Assembly: GCA_947088345.1 (NCBI GenBank)
Contig: CAMUGE010000010.1
Coordinates: forward strand, 1-62,622
Direction: 5' to 3'
Length of the DNA stretch: 62,622 bases
Source: an uncultured Roseburia sp.
GTDB lineage: Bacteria; Bacillota; Clostridia; Lachnospirales; Lachnospiraceae
The position numbers were made by a program, and so were the translations under genes. Shown piece by piece: positions 7,991 through 16,560 of the stretch. A model generated the notes under the pieces. It had not been told where the DNA came from. It ran no database searches and saw nothing but the letters and a program-made list of their open reading frames with translations. Positions within the stretch are counted from its first letter, which is position 1. Every line of letters starts with the position of its first letter.

Positions 7991-9277
7991 TCAGCCGGCA
8001 GACACCGTACCAAGCGCTACGTCTTCACCGTCCGATACATTGGCAAACAGGATTCGGCGTCGATCCCGCTTTCTCCTTAATCTTAACATGACAGCATACT
8101 CCCCATCCGGCAGGATCATCTCTGTCTCCAGTGTCTGTCCGCCCGCCAGTCCCTTAAGATCATACGGCAGCAGTATTGTCTCCTCCGCACGCCCGCGACG
8201 CAGACAAATCAGCAGCTCCGTCTCCTCCTTGATCGAGGTAAACCCGGTATTCTCAATGCAGACACGAAGTTTTGCCTCGCGCCTCCCCGTCAGTTCTGCT
8301 TTTGTCACAAGAAAACGGTATCCAAGATGAGCGCCGATATAATCAAACATGGTTTTCCCGTCCCAGACGCCCGCATCCCGCCATATTGTCTCACGCCACC
8401 TGTTCAGGCGCAGCGGATCATGAATACGATTTAAATAACAGACGTTCGTGCGCCGCATCCGTTCCACTGTCTCTTCCGGCGAAAATTCATGTATTGCAGC
8501 GGACGAACTTGTTTCTCTGACTGCCTCACCGCCATAGGGCAGAGACGCCCCGATCATTCCTGTAAAGTCAATCTCTTCCTCAGCACACCACGCAGCGCTC
8601 CAACCGGCGTCTTTCCGGCTCACTGTTCCGTAAGTGCCGAGATTGCTGTCCGACCCGAACATCCCGTCGTCAAACAGCCCGACCTGAAATGGTGTTTCCC
8701 CCTCCCTGTGCAGCAGGCGCCACTGCCTGGGCGTGCGCACCGCAAACGGAATCTCATCTGAAAGCGCCTCGCGCCACACGGGAAATAGCTTTCGAATACG
8801 GGCGTCCGACAAAAATTTGGAATCGTGCATCTCCCCCCAACTGCCGAGAAGCATCCCCTGTACCATCATCACGCAGTCTGAAAACTTCCGTATTACCGCC
8901 CCAATCTGACGCATATGTTCTGTCACCGTATCAAAAAATTCCGGCTCGGCTTCCATGCCGCGTCCCGCTCTGTCGTATGTAATACGAAAGATCATCTCCT
9001 TTTCATGTTCCTGAAAAAACGTTAAGATCGCAGACAGCCGGCCAAGCGCATCATCCGGAATATTCGTCTCGCGAAAGGCGCCGATGTCAGCAAACACCAG
9101 CACGATCGTATCTTCCTCTGCGAGACTCCAGTATAATTCATCAAAATCCGGCTGCACATCAAGTGAAAAGGTATGGATCTGGTACCACCCGCGCGACGGA
9201 TTGCACAAAGCCCCTGTCCCCTCCTCAAGTTGATTCGGATAAAACTTCACCCTGTTTTTTTTATGAATAAAGCTCAT
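7991..9277 (-). CDS. DUF4874/DUF4832 protein, cytoplasmic paralogue
   Basis: This 428-residue protein is a clear paralogue of the gene at 6516-7943, with the same landmarks in the same order: NPSRGWYQIHTF (about 28-39), QGMLLGSWGEMHDS, FAVRTPRQWR, LFDDGMFGSDSNLGTYG, then GAHLGYRF and NTGFTS in the C-terminal beta domain. Unlike the neighbour it has no signal or anchor and should stay inside the cell. The gene overlaps the end of the GT2 gene by 17 bp, which marks it as the last cistron of the Pel-like operon. Having one inside and one outside copy suggests a related substrate on both sides of the membrane, perhaps as trimming or quality-control enzymes. No function is proven. Confidence 0.8.
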   Translation of the reverse strand: MSFIHKKNRVKFYPNQLEEGTGALCNPSRGWYQIHTFSLDVQPDFDELYWSLAEEDTIVLVFADIGAFRETNIPDDALGRLSAILTFFQEHEKEMIFRITYDRAGRGMEAEPEFFDTVTEHMRQIGAVIRKFSDCVMMVQGMLLGSWGEMHDSKFLSDARIRKLFPVWREALSDEIPFAVRTPRQWRLLHREGETPFQVGLFDDGMFGSDSNLGTYGTVSRKDAGWSAAWCAEEEIDFTGMIGASLPYGGEAVRETSSSAAIHEFSPEETVERMRRTNVCYLNRIHDPLRLNRWRETIWRDAGVWDGKTMFDYIGAHLGYRFLVTKAELTGRREAKLRVCIENTGFTSIKEETELLICLRRGRAEETILLPYDLKGLAGGQTLETEMILPDGEYAVMLRLRRKRDRRRILFANVSDGEDVALGTVSAG

Positions 9278-10049
9278 TTGACAATTTTTCCTCTGTCTCC
9301 AATTTTAATATCCTGATACGGAACACAACCGCAAATATGCTAAAACACATCCGAAACATATACACAATGGGCTTTAATCCCGAGTGCATACTGACGCCGT
9401 CCGTCCTTGGATGCATCACGGCCGGAATTTCCCGAATCTGAAACCCCAGCAGCAGCATCTGCATAATCATATTTGCATCCGGATATTTATCGTCAAAATG
9501 CCCGTACTGCGAATAGTAGAGCACCGTCCTGCGGTTTAATCCCTGCAGGCCCGTTGTCGGGTCCAAAATGTAACGCTTTGTCACAATGCGTATCATAAAG
9601 CGGAACAGCCGATAGGCAAAAATCTTTGCGGCGGACGTCGGATATCCGACGCTTTTTTTCATAAAACGCGATCCGAGCACGATATCGGGCAATCGTCCGC
9701 TCTCGTCCGCCCGTTTCAGTTCCTCATAGATTGCAGGGATATTGCAGACATCATGCTGCCCGTCCGCATCCATCTGTATCACATATTTATAATCGCGGCG
9801 TATCGCATATTTATAGCCAAGCTGCAGGGCGCTGCCATATCCAAGATTAAACACATGCGTCACAAGCGTATGATTACGCCCCTTTACAATCCAGTTTGTC
9901 GCATCCTTCGACGCGTCATTCATTACAAGCACATCCGCAATTTTGCGTATCTCGGGCTGTTCCAACTTTTCCAGTACTTTCGTGATATTTTTCTCCTCAT
10001 TGTATGCCGGTATGATAATCAGCACATCCTTTTGCCCTTTTCCCCTCAT
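9261..10049 (-). CDS. Glycosyltransferase family 2 (DPM1/DPG-synthase type)
   Basis: This 262-residue protein is a GT-A inverting transferase: VLIIIPAYNEEKN at the start, VMNDASKD, the metal-binding DADGQHD, and GSRF. It ends without long hydrophobic helices. The type resembles polyprenyl-phosphate mannosyl/glucosyl synthases, which load a sugar onto undecaprenyl phosphate. A frame open to 10139 starts at TTG in a 4-bp overlap with the GT4 gene, but its first 30 codons are Arg-rich and unlike the family. The ATG at 10049 has GGGGGAG eight bases ahead and begins just before the conserved strand. The DUF2304 gene two genes upstream is a usual partner, so the pair may supply a lipid-linked sugar for polymer decoration. 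Confidence 0.88.
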   Translation of the reverse strand: MRGKGQKDVLIIIPAYNEEKNITKVLEKLEQPEIRKIADVLVMNDASKDATNWIVKGRNHTLVTHVFNLGYGSALQLGYKYAIRRDYKYVIQMDADGQHDVCNIPAIYEELKRADESGRLPDIVLGSRFMKKSVGYPTSAAKIFAYRLFRFMIRIVTKRYILDPTTGLQGLNRRTVLYYSQYGHFDDKYPDANMIMQMLLLGFQIREIPAVMHPRTDGVSMHSGLKPIVYMFRMCFSIFAVVFRIRILKLETEEKLSNELYS

Positions 10050-10135
10050 ACAATTCACTCCCCCAGTATCTAAGTATGAAAAAACACTTTCGCCGCAGCG
10101 TCTGCGCACTCGCCGCGCTGCGCGTACACGCGCTT

Positions 10136-11341
10136 TCAAGTCAATAATTTCAGCAGCATCTGCAATTCGTCAGGATGAAATACCTGTCTTTTTCCCGCAG
10201 CGTCCCCCAGCCGCTTTCTTTTTTCCGCATCCGCAATCAACTCGGCAGCCGCCTGATAGATTCCGTCGGCTGAGAGCGGACAGAGAATACCGTCCTCGCC
10301 TGCCGCGACCTGTTCTCTGTTGCCCGGACAATCCGACGCGATAATCGGACAGCACATACACTGCGCCTCCTGTATGGCAATGCTCTTTCCCTCAAAACGC
10401 GTCGCATGGATATAAATATCGCACTGTCTGTAATACGGATACGGGTTGTCCACAGCGCCGCACAATATAAATTCCCGCTCCAGCGAGAGCTCCCTGATCT
10501 GTCTTGTCAGGCGTTCCCGCTCCTCGCCCTCGCCGAGTACGTACCAGCGCGCGTCGATCCCGGCATCTTTTAATTTTTTCATCGCGCAGACGGCAATATC
10601 ATATGCTTTCTGACGCGTAAGTCGTCCGACTGTAAGAATCCTGATCCCATCGTACTGATCCGAAAAACCGCCCGCCTTTTTTGCATACTCGAAAATGCGC
10701 GCACGATCTATCATATTGTGAAATACTTTCGTCTTATTGCTCCACTGCGGATACACGGATATAAAATCGTCGCGCACCTCGTCCGAAACCGCAAAAATAC
10801 GATCAAACGCCGCATAGCAGTCCAGATCGAGTTTTTTGGTATATCCCGCATCGGTATAACTGATATGGATAAACGCCGCTTTTTTTTTCGCATTGACGTG
10901 ATCCGCCGTAAAATACGCCGCACCCCCTTCCAGATATGCGACCGCAAGATCATATTGCTCCGACAAAATCTCTCCGCCGTCAGAGATCATCCGCCATAAC
11001 AGTTTATCCGGCAATATCCTCCCTCTCTTTGCCATATCGACTGCATTTTTCAAAATATAAACTGATTTTCTTATCCATTTGCCATGGCGGAAAAAACTGC
11101 GCAGTACCGTTTTCTTCAGGCAGCGCCGTCCCTCCTTTGACAATACGGACGTATCGCTGTACGAGCGGTTCAGTACTGTTACCTCCCCCGGCAGATCCCG
11201 TCTCATCTCACCCTGTCCTAAAACCACATAAACTGAAATTTCAACCGGTTCCTGCAATAGAACCCGCAGCAGCGCCAGCAGCGCCGTCTCCGCCCCGGCC
11301 CGGCTGAGCGTATTGATCACAAAAAGAACTTTCTTTTTCAT
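10136..11341 (-). CDS. Glycosyltransferase family 4
   Basis: This 401-residue GT-B enzyme starts VLFVINTLSRAGAETALL, the acceptor-side loop of GT4 proteins. In the second half are ILTVGRLTRQKAYDIAV and the donor-binding E-x7-E pattern in FEGKSIAIQEAQCM. It should act in the cytoplasm, transferring a sugar from a nucleotide donor; the donor and acceptor are unknown. Its start overlaps the DUF2304 stop by 4 bp, and its stop overlaps a possible upstream start of the GT2 gene, so the run is tightly coupled. It is a second GT4 in the operon beside PelF and may add a side chain or work in the second, flippase-dependent pathway. Confidence 0.88.
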   Translation of the reverse strand: MKKKVLFVINTLSRAGAETALLALLRVLLQEPVEISVYVVLGQGEMRRDLPGEVTVLNRSYSDTSVLSKEGRRCLKKTVLRSFFRHGKWIRKSVYILKNAVDMAKRGRILPDKLLWRMISDGGEILSEQYDLAVAYLEGGAAYFTADHVNAKKKAAFIHISYTDAGYTKKLDLDCYAAFDRIFAVSDEVRDDFISVYPQWSNKTKVFHNMIDRARIFEYAKKAGGFSDQYDGIRILTVGRLTRQKAYDIAVCAMKKLKDAGIDARWYVLGEGEERERLTRQIRELSLEREFILCGAVDNPYPYYRQCDIYIHATRFEGKSIAIQEAQCMCCPIIASDCPGNREQVAAGEDGILCPLSADGIYQAAAELIADAEKRKRLGDAAGKRQVFHPDELQMLLKLLT

Positions 11342-11721
11342 AGGTCTGCTTCCCTTAATCTGTCCTTTATTTTACGCATCATTTCAAGCAGCGTCTCATT
11401 CTCCTGATTCAACAGCGACACATGCATTGCAAGCTCCTGGTTTTTTCGCAGCAGCTGCGAAACGGCGCAGCTTAAATAGAATACGCTGAATATAATCGAA
11501 AAACTGATCAGAAGAAACGCCGGAACCGCTTCACTGGGTATATATCTGCTCCAGGCGGAAAGACCCGGCAGACTGCCAAGGAAAATTAAAATCAGTGCAA
11601 ACCCGCCCCAGCACAGCCCGATTCCAACCGTGATTTTCTGATAGACATAGGAGAGGAAATCAACAGTCAGCAGCAAAATCCCTTCCAATACTGTTATGAC
11701 ACACAAAATCATCGCCGTCAT
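11338..11721 (-). CDS. DUF2304 membrane protein
   Basis: This 127-residue protein has three hydrophobic helices (about 1-20, 28-50, 62-85) followed by a charged coiled-coil tail with NQENETLLEMM. Length, helix number, and the LGSLPGL segment after helix 2 fit the DUF2304 family, which is usually encoded beside GT2 polyprenyl-sugar synthases. It probably helps anchor or handle the lipid-linked sugar of the GT2 encoded two genes on. It overlaps both the PelG stop and the GT4 start by 4 bp. Confidence 0.7.
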   Translation of the reverse strand: MTAMILCVITVLEGILLLTVDFLSYVYQKITVGIGLCWGGFALILIFLGSLPGLSAWSRYIPSEAVPAFLLISFSIIFSVFYLSCAVSQLLRKNQELAMHVSLLNQENETLLEMMRKIKDRLREADL

Positions 11722-13193
11722 CGTTGTTTCCCCATCCTTTCCTCTCTCCTCTGTTCCCGCACATCGTACACTTTCGACGGAAGCGCCCCGCCCTTTTTCG
11801 ACTGTAACAATGTTCCACTGCAGAAAATATGCACGTCAAGGTGACGCTCCACCCAGCGCAGTCTGAAATAAGCGACGCTCCACCCCAGGATGGAACCTGC
11901 GACAACACCGATCCCATACCACTTTACCGATAACTGCGCAGCAATCATACTGCCAAAAAGCGTGACCGAAAAAAAGACAACCGCGGTCCAGAGCGCGCCG
12001 GACAGATCATTGTAATAATATAAAAAGATAATGGCCGAGTACATTAAGAACAGAATAAAATATCCGACTGCAAGACACGGATAAATCTGCATGACAAGAC
12101 CGGAAAACCCATACTGCGGCAGTATCACCACACAGGCCAGAAACAGCGCAACCGATATGATAAACTGGATACGAGCCAGATTCATCAGCTCCGATGAGAG
12201 CGAAGAAAACATCCGGTTCTGCGCGTTCCGTATATCAAGGCCCCTGCCGCCGATCACCGCTTCCGAGTATCCCTTATATTTCTCACGAAAATGCATCTCC
12301 AGCCTTGAAATCAAAATGACAGTCGCGGAAATATTGGTAAACATGGCGATGCAGCTGGCCATATCATAGGACGGAGCGCAGACAAAGCTGTCTGCGACAA
12401 TCATTTTCAGATCTGTTGTCCAGAATACAAAATTATGCACATAGAGCCCCACAATATAAAGCGTATTTATCAACACAAGCTTCCAAAATTTTTTATAATA
12501 GGCAAGCACAGGACGGTATCTGCCGCTGTTCTTCTTAAAATACCGCTTGACAATTGCAATCTCTTCACATGCGATCAGAAGAAAACCTGCCGCAAGCGCC
12601 GATAACATGGCGTCGGTTACCGGAAAAGAAAAGACATGTACAAGTAAAAGCGAGATGACAAACGCAGCCGCCATACCGACCAGAAAAAATGCGGATATTT
12701 TTTTATAATCCTTACAGATCGAAAGATACAGCATTGCGTAAAATACCAGCACCAACGCGATATATCCGCAGAATCCGGTAAATACGTACAATATCCCCAA
12801 ATGCCCCACGACCACTTCCCGGATGCAAAACGGAACGCCCAACAGACAGCTGAACATAATATTCATAAAAAGTCCGAGATAAAAGCACGGCAGAATATCC
12901 TCATAGCGCTCCTCATAGATCACATCCGACATATATCTTGAAAGCACCGCATTAAACGGCGCCGTGGTGACAAGCGAGAATATGAAAATATAGAGCACTG
13001 TACAGGAAAACAATTCCCGCGGCGCATATGCCATCTCCGAAAGTCCAAGTACGCTGCCCATCAGAATGATCGCTCCGATTACAAGAAACATCGGCGCTAC
13101 CGTCACAACAGTACTGTACCCGAATCCGATCAGCGCGGAAACAAGCGTATTTTTTTCAAATATCTGATTTAGTTTTACACCAATCCCAGCCAT
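11718..13193 (-). CDS. pelG: PelG-like exopolysaccharide transporter
   Basis: This 491-residue protein has about 12 transmembrane helices and the PelG signature start: GVKLNQIFEKNTLVSALIGF and then VAPMFLVIGAIILMG. PelG is a MATE/Wzx-superfamily membrane protein that works with PelF to move Pel polymer across the cytoplasmic membrane. The open frame runs to 13274, but the ATG at 13193 follows GAGG with good spacing and begins at the conserved start, while the upstream codons are Arg-rich. It lies 43 bp after pelF, the order seen in Pel operons, and overlaps DUF2304 by 4 bp. The call rests on family pattern and neighbours. Confidence 0.85.
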   Translation of the reverse strand: MAGIGVKLNQIFEKNTLVSALIGFGYSTVVTVAPMFLVIGAIILMGSVLGLSEMAYAPRELFSCTVLYIFIFSLVTTAPFNAVLSRYMSDVIYEERYEDILPCFYLGLFMNIMFSCLLGVPFCIREVVVGHLGILYVFTGFCGYIALVLVFYAMLYLSICKDYKKISAFFLVGMAAAFVISLLLVHVFSFPVTDAMLSALAAGFLLIACEEIAIVKRYFKKNSGRYRPVLAYYKKFWKLVLINTLYIVGLYVHNFVFWTTDLKMIVADSFVCAPSYDMASCIAMFTNISATVILISRLEMHFREKYKGYSEAVIGGRGLDIRNAQNRMFSSLSSELMNLARIQFIISVALFLACVVILPQYGFSGLVMQIYPCLAVGYFILFLMYSAIIFLYYYNDLSGALWTAVVFFSVTLFGSMIAAQLSVKWYGIGVVAGSILGWSVAYFRLRWVERHLDVHIFCSGTLLQSKKGGALPSKVYDVREQRREERMGKQR

Positions 13194-13236
13194 AATAATC
13201 CTCATTTCTGCAACATAGCCGAAAACAATGAACCGT

Positions 13237-14688
13237 CTACGATGAAACCCAGTTTCGCGCCAGCCCATCCTCAAAATCCGTATAAATCTTGTCGTAAGTC
13301 TTTTTCATATCCGAAATCTTATATTTTGACATCACACGCCTGTAACCATTCTCTCCAAAACGCATACGCCGCTCCGAATTGTTCGCAAGCTCTAAAATCG
13401 CATGTGAAATTTCCTCGATATTCATAATATGCGTCAGAATCCCGGCTTCCCCAAACCCGTCTCCCTCCCCGTAGATCAGTCCGCGGCAGTTGCCGACATC
13501 TGTTGCTATAACCGGCTTTTTTGCCGCATAGCTCTCTAAGATTGTCAGCGGCTGCCCCTCGCTGATACTCGTTAAGATTGTCATGTCCATACGCCCGAGA
13601 TATTCTCTGACATTTATCCTGCCGGTAAACACAATATCCCTGATATGCATCGTATCGACAAGATCAAAGCATTCCTGCGCATACTCCTCGTCCTCGTCAT
13701 ACGGCCCCATAATCCACAGCTTTATCTTTGGCTGTCTCGCTTTCGCATAACCAAATGCCTGGATCATCGTCTTTACGTCTTTAATCGGCGTCACGCGCAG
13801 TACCGCGCCGATATTAATAAAGTTTTCATCCTCCGGCTGTTTTGGTGTCAGCACATCAAACCCCTCTATATTAATGCCGTTAGGCGTTACCATCGTCTTC
13901 TCCTCCGGACAGCCCAGCTCAATCTGCAGTTCCCTTGCATGTTCATAAAGACTTGTGACAATATCCGCCCTGTCGTAGGCTAATTTTGACATTTTGCGGA
14001 ATTGCTCAATCCAGATATTTTTGTAAATGCCTTTGACCCATTTCGCCTTGATAAGCTCTTCCTCACGCTCCCTTGTATAAATCCCGTGTTCGGAAATCAA
14101 AAGTCTGCTGCCATGCCTGTAATGCGCCATGCTTCCAAGCACGCCCGCATATCCGGTCGCCACGCAATGATACAGGTCCGCTTTGGGCACATCCATTCGA
14201 AGCGTGTGAAACAACGGCAGATAAATGGAGCGCATGGTCCATAAAAAATCAGAAAAGACTACCTGACTGTAATTTAAATTATAGCAGTCTGATATAATCC
14301 GAAAAAAATCCTCGCCCATCAGCAGTTCATTTAAAGAAAGATCTTTTCGTAAGAAAAATTTAAACAGCGTGCGCCAGTCGATATCCTGATTTAAAACAAG
14401 GCTGCGCATTGCCTGAAATTCTTTCTCATTCAGGCGCAGCCGCTTTTTATCCTTTTTGCCGTATACCCAGTCGTCATCCTCCAGATACAGCTCGTGCACT
14501 TCCGTAAGATTTTGAGGAAGCTCATAGACAAATTTCCCACGGTATGATCGGTTTGCCACAATCGACAACAGGACAAACTCCGTATCCGGAAATGATTTCA
14601 TCAGGCTGTGAATCCAGCTGGAAACACCGCCGACCACATATGGATAACATCCCTCTGCCACAACGCAGATTTTCAAATAACCCGACAT
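13237..14688 (-). CDS. pelF: PelF-like GT4 glycosyltransferase
   Basis: This 483-residue GT-B enzyme opens with ICVVAEGCYPYVVGGVSSWI, which is characteristic of PelF. It carries the GT4 donor-site block TSISEGQPLTILESYA with the paired Glu residues, and ISEHGIYTRERE in the first half. In Pel systems PelF uses UDP-activated amino sugars (GalNAc/GlcNAc) to polymerise the chain in the cytoplasm. It is followed at once by pelG and preceded by the DUF2194 gene. Length fits PelF (about 480-510), and nothing looks broken. It is the strongest single marker that this locus is Pel-like. Confidence 0.9.
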   Translation of the reverse strand: MSGYLKICVVAEGCYPYVVGGVSSWIHSLMKSFPDTEFVLLSIVANRSYRGKFVYELPQNLTEVHELYLEDDDWVYGKKDKKRLRLNEKEFQAMRSLVLNQDIDWRTLFKFFLRKDLSLNELLMGEDFFRIISDCYNLNYSQVVFSDFLWTMRSIYLPLFHTLRMDVPKADLYHCVATGYAGVLGSMAHYRHGSRLLISEHGIYTREREEELIKAKWVKGIYKNIWIEQFRKMSKLAYDRADIVTSLYEHARELQIELGCPEEKTMVTPNGINIEGFDVLTPKQPEDENFINIGAVLRVTPIKDVKTMIQAFGYAKARQPKIKLWIMGPYDEDEEYAQECFDLVDTMHIRDIVFTGRINVREYLGRMDMTILTSISEGQPLTILESYAAKKPVIATDVGNCRGLIYGEGDGFGEAGILTHIMNIEEISHAILELANNSERRMRFGENGYRRVMSKYKISDMKKTYDKIYTDFEDGLARNWVSS

Positions 14689-14712
14689 GTATGCAAAACA
14701 CCTATCCCCTCA

Positions 14713-16533
14713 TCAGTCAAAACGAATACGACTCGTCTTTTCCATTTTCAGTACAACCTCACTCTCGATTGCGCCAATCAGATACGCATCTTCCTCCAGC
14801 TTTTCAAACGTCGCCCCCTGGGTCTCCGTAATCTCCTCGCCGTGCGTCCTTATGATAAACCAGGCTTCGCCGTCAAAATTGCTGATATTTAAATATATAT
14901 TGTCCGCTTCCCTCTTCTGCGAATAATTGAGCGCCAGAAACTTTCGAATCCTTGCGTCGCTCTCTGCAAGCGTCGTCCCGTCAAACTTTTCGCACACATT
15001 CCAGTAGGTATTTGTGTAGCTCGCGAATTTCTCCGAAAGCTTCTCCCATGTCTCCTCTTTTCCTCTCGGCCAGGCAACCGTGTCTCCGTCGAGAATAATA
15101 CTCGAATACCCCAGCGCGCTTGCCACACTGTTTAACCGGAAATCCTCCCGAAACGTATGGCTGAACCCGTTGTTAACACTGCTCTGCATCAGCACATTGG
15201 AATCAAGGTAAGAAAACAGGTCTGCACGCTCGTCAAAATCAGTATAGACTGCCCTTACATCCGAAAACGCATCCATAGAAAGCGCCCCCCTTAATTCCTC
15301 TTCACTCATATTTCCCTGATACAGCGAAAGGAGCGCATAATTTTCTATTACATCCTGATAAAATTCCGTATCGGACAAAAGTTTCTGCCGCAGGTCCACA
15401 TCCTCTCTGTAACTGCCGGACGCACCTGCCTCCGCGCTCTGTTCCCGTATCAGCTTCATATAATAGACAAGCAGCTCCTCCTCCGGTTCCTCACTGTCCA
15501 CATAATTTGTCTGCGGCTCAATCATGCAGGTCATCTTCATCGAATTTTTCTGTGCGACAGCAATCAGACCCGGCCATACGACATCCCGGCAAACCGGTTT
15601 TAACAGCTGACTGTATCGCTTCATCATCTCGGCTTCATTCTCGGAAGCAAGTATCGGAAAATTAACAACGACTAAATTTTTTGCATTTACCACCGGATAA
15701 ATATCATAGTCTTTCAACTCTGCCATCATTGCTTCCAAAATCCCGATCCCCGTATTATCCGACAAAAAGTCTCCGTTCACCGCAAAAACCTGCGCGTTTC
15801 CGGAGCCGTTGCGCCATATAATTGCAGGCAGCGTCTCGTTCTTCAGGCCGTTTAATTCCGCTTCCATTCTCGCAGCCATATAAGTCCTTGTGCCGGAGGA
15901 AACCCAGTACCACGGCATCTCAAGCAAAAAATCCTGTCGTTTTTCGTCCACGCCTTCCTCAAGTTTATACTCTTTCTGCCCTCCCAGCAGGAACCCGTCC
16001 ATCAGACGTATTCCCTCGGTTTTCGCACTTTTTGACATTACCGTGTGAATCCCGAGCAGACTTTTTAACTTATTGTTACCGTCTATAACTTCCGGCGCAG
16101 GCAAATTGCAAAATACAAGTGAAATTCCGAGATCGACAAATTCCATCAGTTTATCCATATCCGCATCCACATCAAAATAATTGGCGTCAATCAAAAGAGC
16201 CTCGGGCAGCCGGTTCTCATCGGGCTGATAAAATTTTACGGAACGAAATACCTCCAGATACCGTTTTGTGTAAAGGCACCACTGTTTTACCACATTGCCA
16301 ACGCCCCCGTCGCTGCGGTAACCGATATAGACAATATAGCGTTTGTTCAAATCGGCGTCTACCGTACGCGCCCGGTACACACTTCTCTTGTCCAGTTCTG
16401 TTTTTGTCTGCTCTTCATATTTGTTTACATCATAATAATTCCACCTGTCCTTTGCGACCTCCGGAATCTGAAACATAAAAAAGACAACAATCATAATCAG
16501 TGTGATCGTAAAAAAATTTCTGCGGGATACCAT
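14713..16533 (-). CDS. Membrane-anchored DUF2194-type protein (PelA position)
   Basis: This 606-residue protein has one N-terminal signal anchor (residues about 7-25, FFTITLIMIVVFFMF) and a large extracytoplasmic part. The middle resembles DUF2194/polysaccharide-deacetylase-like proteins, with strands such as NLVVVNFPILASENEAEMM and LDGDTVAWPRGKEETW. I cannot point to a full deacetylase metal triad. It sits where Gram-positive Pel operons carry the PelA deacetylase/hydrolase, between the PelE-like and PelF genes, so a role in modifying the exported polymer is plausible by position. The ATG at 16533 is chosen because GGGGG lies seven bases ahead; a TTG two codons earlier is too close to that site. 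The next gene starts 25 bp on. Confidence 0.65.
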   Translation of the reverse strand: MVSRRNFFTITLIMIVVFFMFQIPEVAKDRWNYYDVNKYEEQTKTELDKRSVYRARTVDADLNKRYIVYIGYRSDGGVGNVVKQWCLYTKRYLEVFRSVKFYQPDENRLPEALLIDANYFDVDADMDKLMEFVDLGISLVFCNLPAPEVIDGNNKLKSLLGIHTVMSKSAKTEGIRLMDGFLLGGQKEYKLEEGVDEKRQDFLLEMPWYWVSSGTRTYMAARMEAELNGLKNETLPAIIWRNGSGNAQVFAVNGDFLSDNTGIGILEAMMAELKDYDIYPVVNAKNLVVVNFPILASENEAEMMKRYSQLLKPVCRDVVWPGLIAVAQKNSMKMTCMIEPQTNYVDSEEPEEELLVYYMKLIREQSAEAGASGSYREDVDLRQKLLSDTEFYQDVIENYALLSLYQGNMSEEELRGALSMDAFSDVRAVYTDFDERADLFSYLDSNVLMQSSVNNGFSHTFREDFRLNSVASALGYSSIILDGDTVAWPRGKEETWEKLSEKFASYTNTYWNVCEKFDGTTLAESDARIRKFLALNYSQKREADNIYLNISNFDGEAWFIIRTHGEEITETQGATFEKLEEDAYLIGAIESEVVLKMEKTSRIRFD

Positions 16534-16560
16534 TGCCAAACCCCCAATTTCTGAAGCGCT

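Noticed and set aside
9261-10139. Longer GT2 protein starting at TTG 10139
   Set aside because: The extra 30 residues are Arg-rich and unlike GT2 proteins, while the ATG at 10049 has a strong ribosome site.
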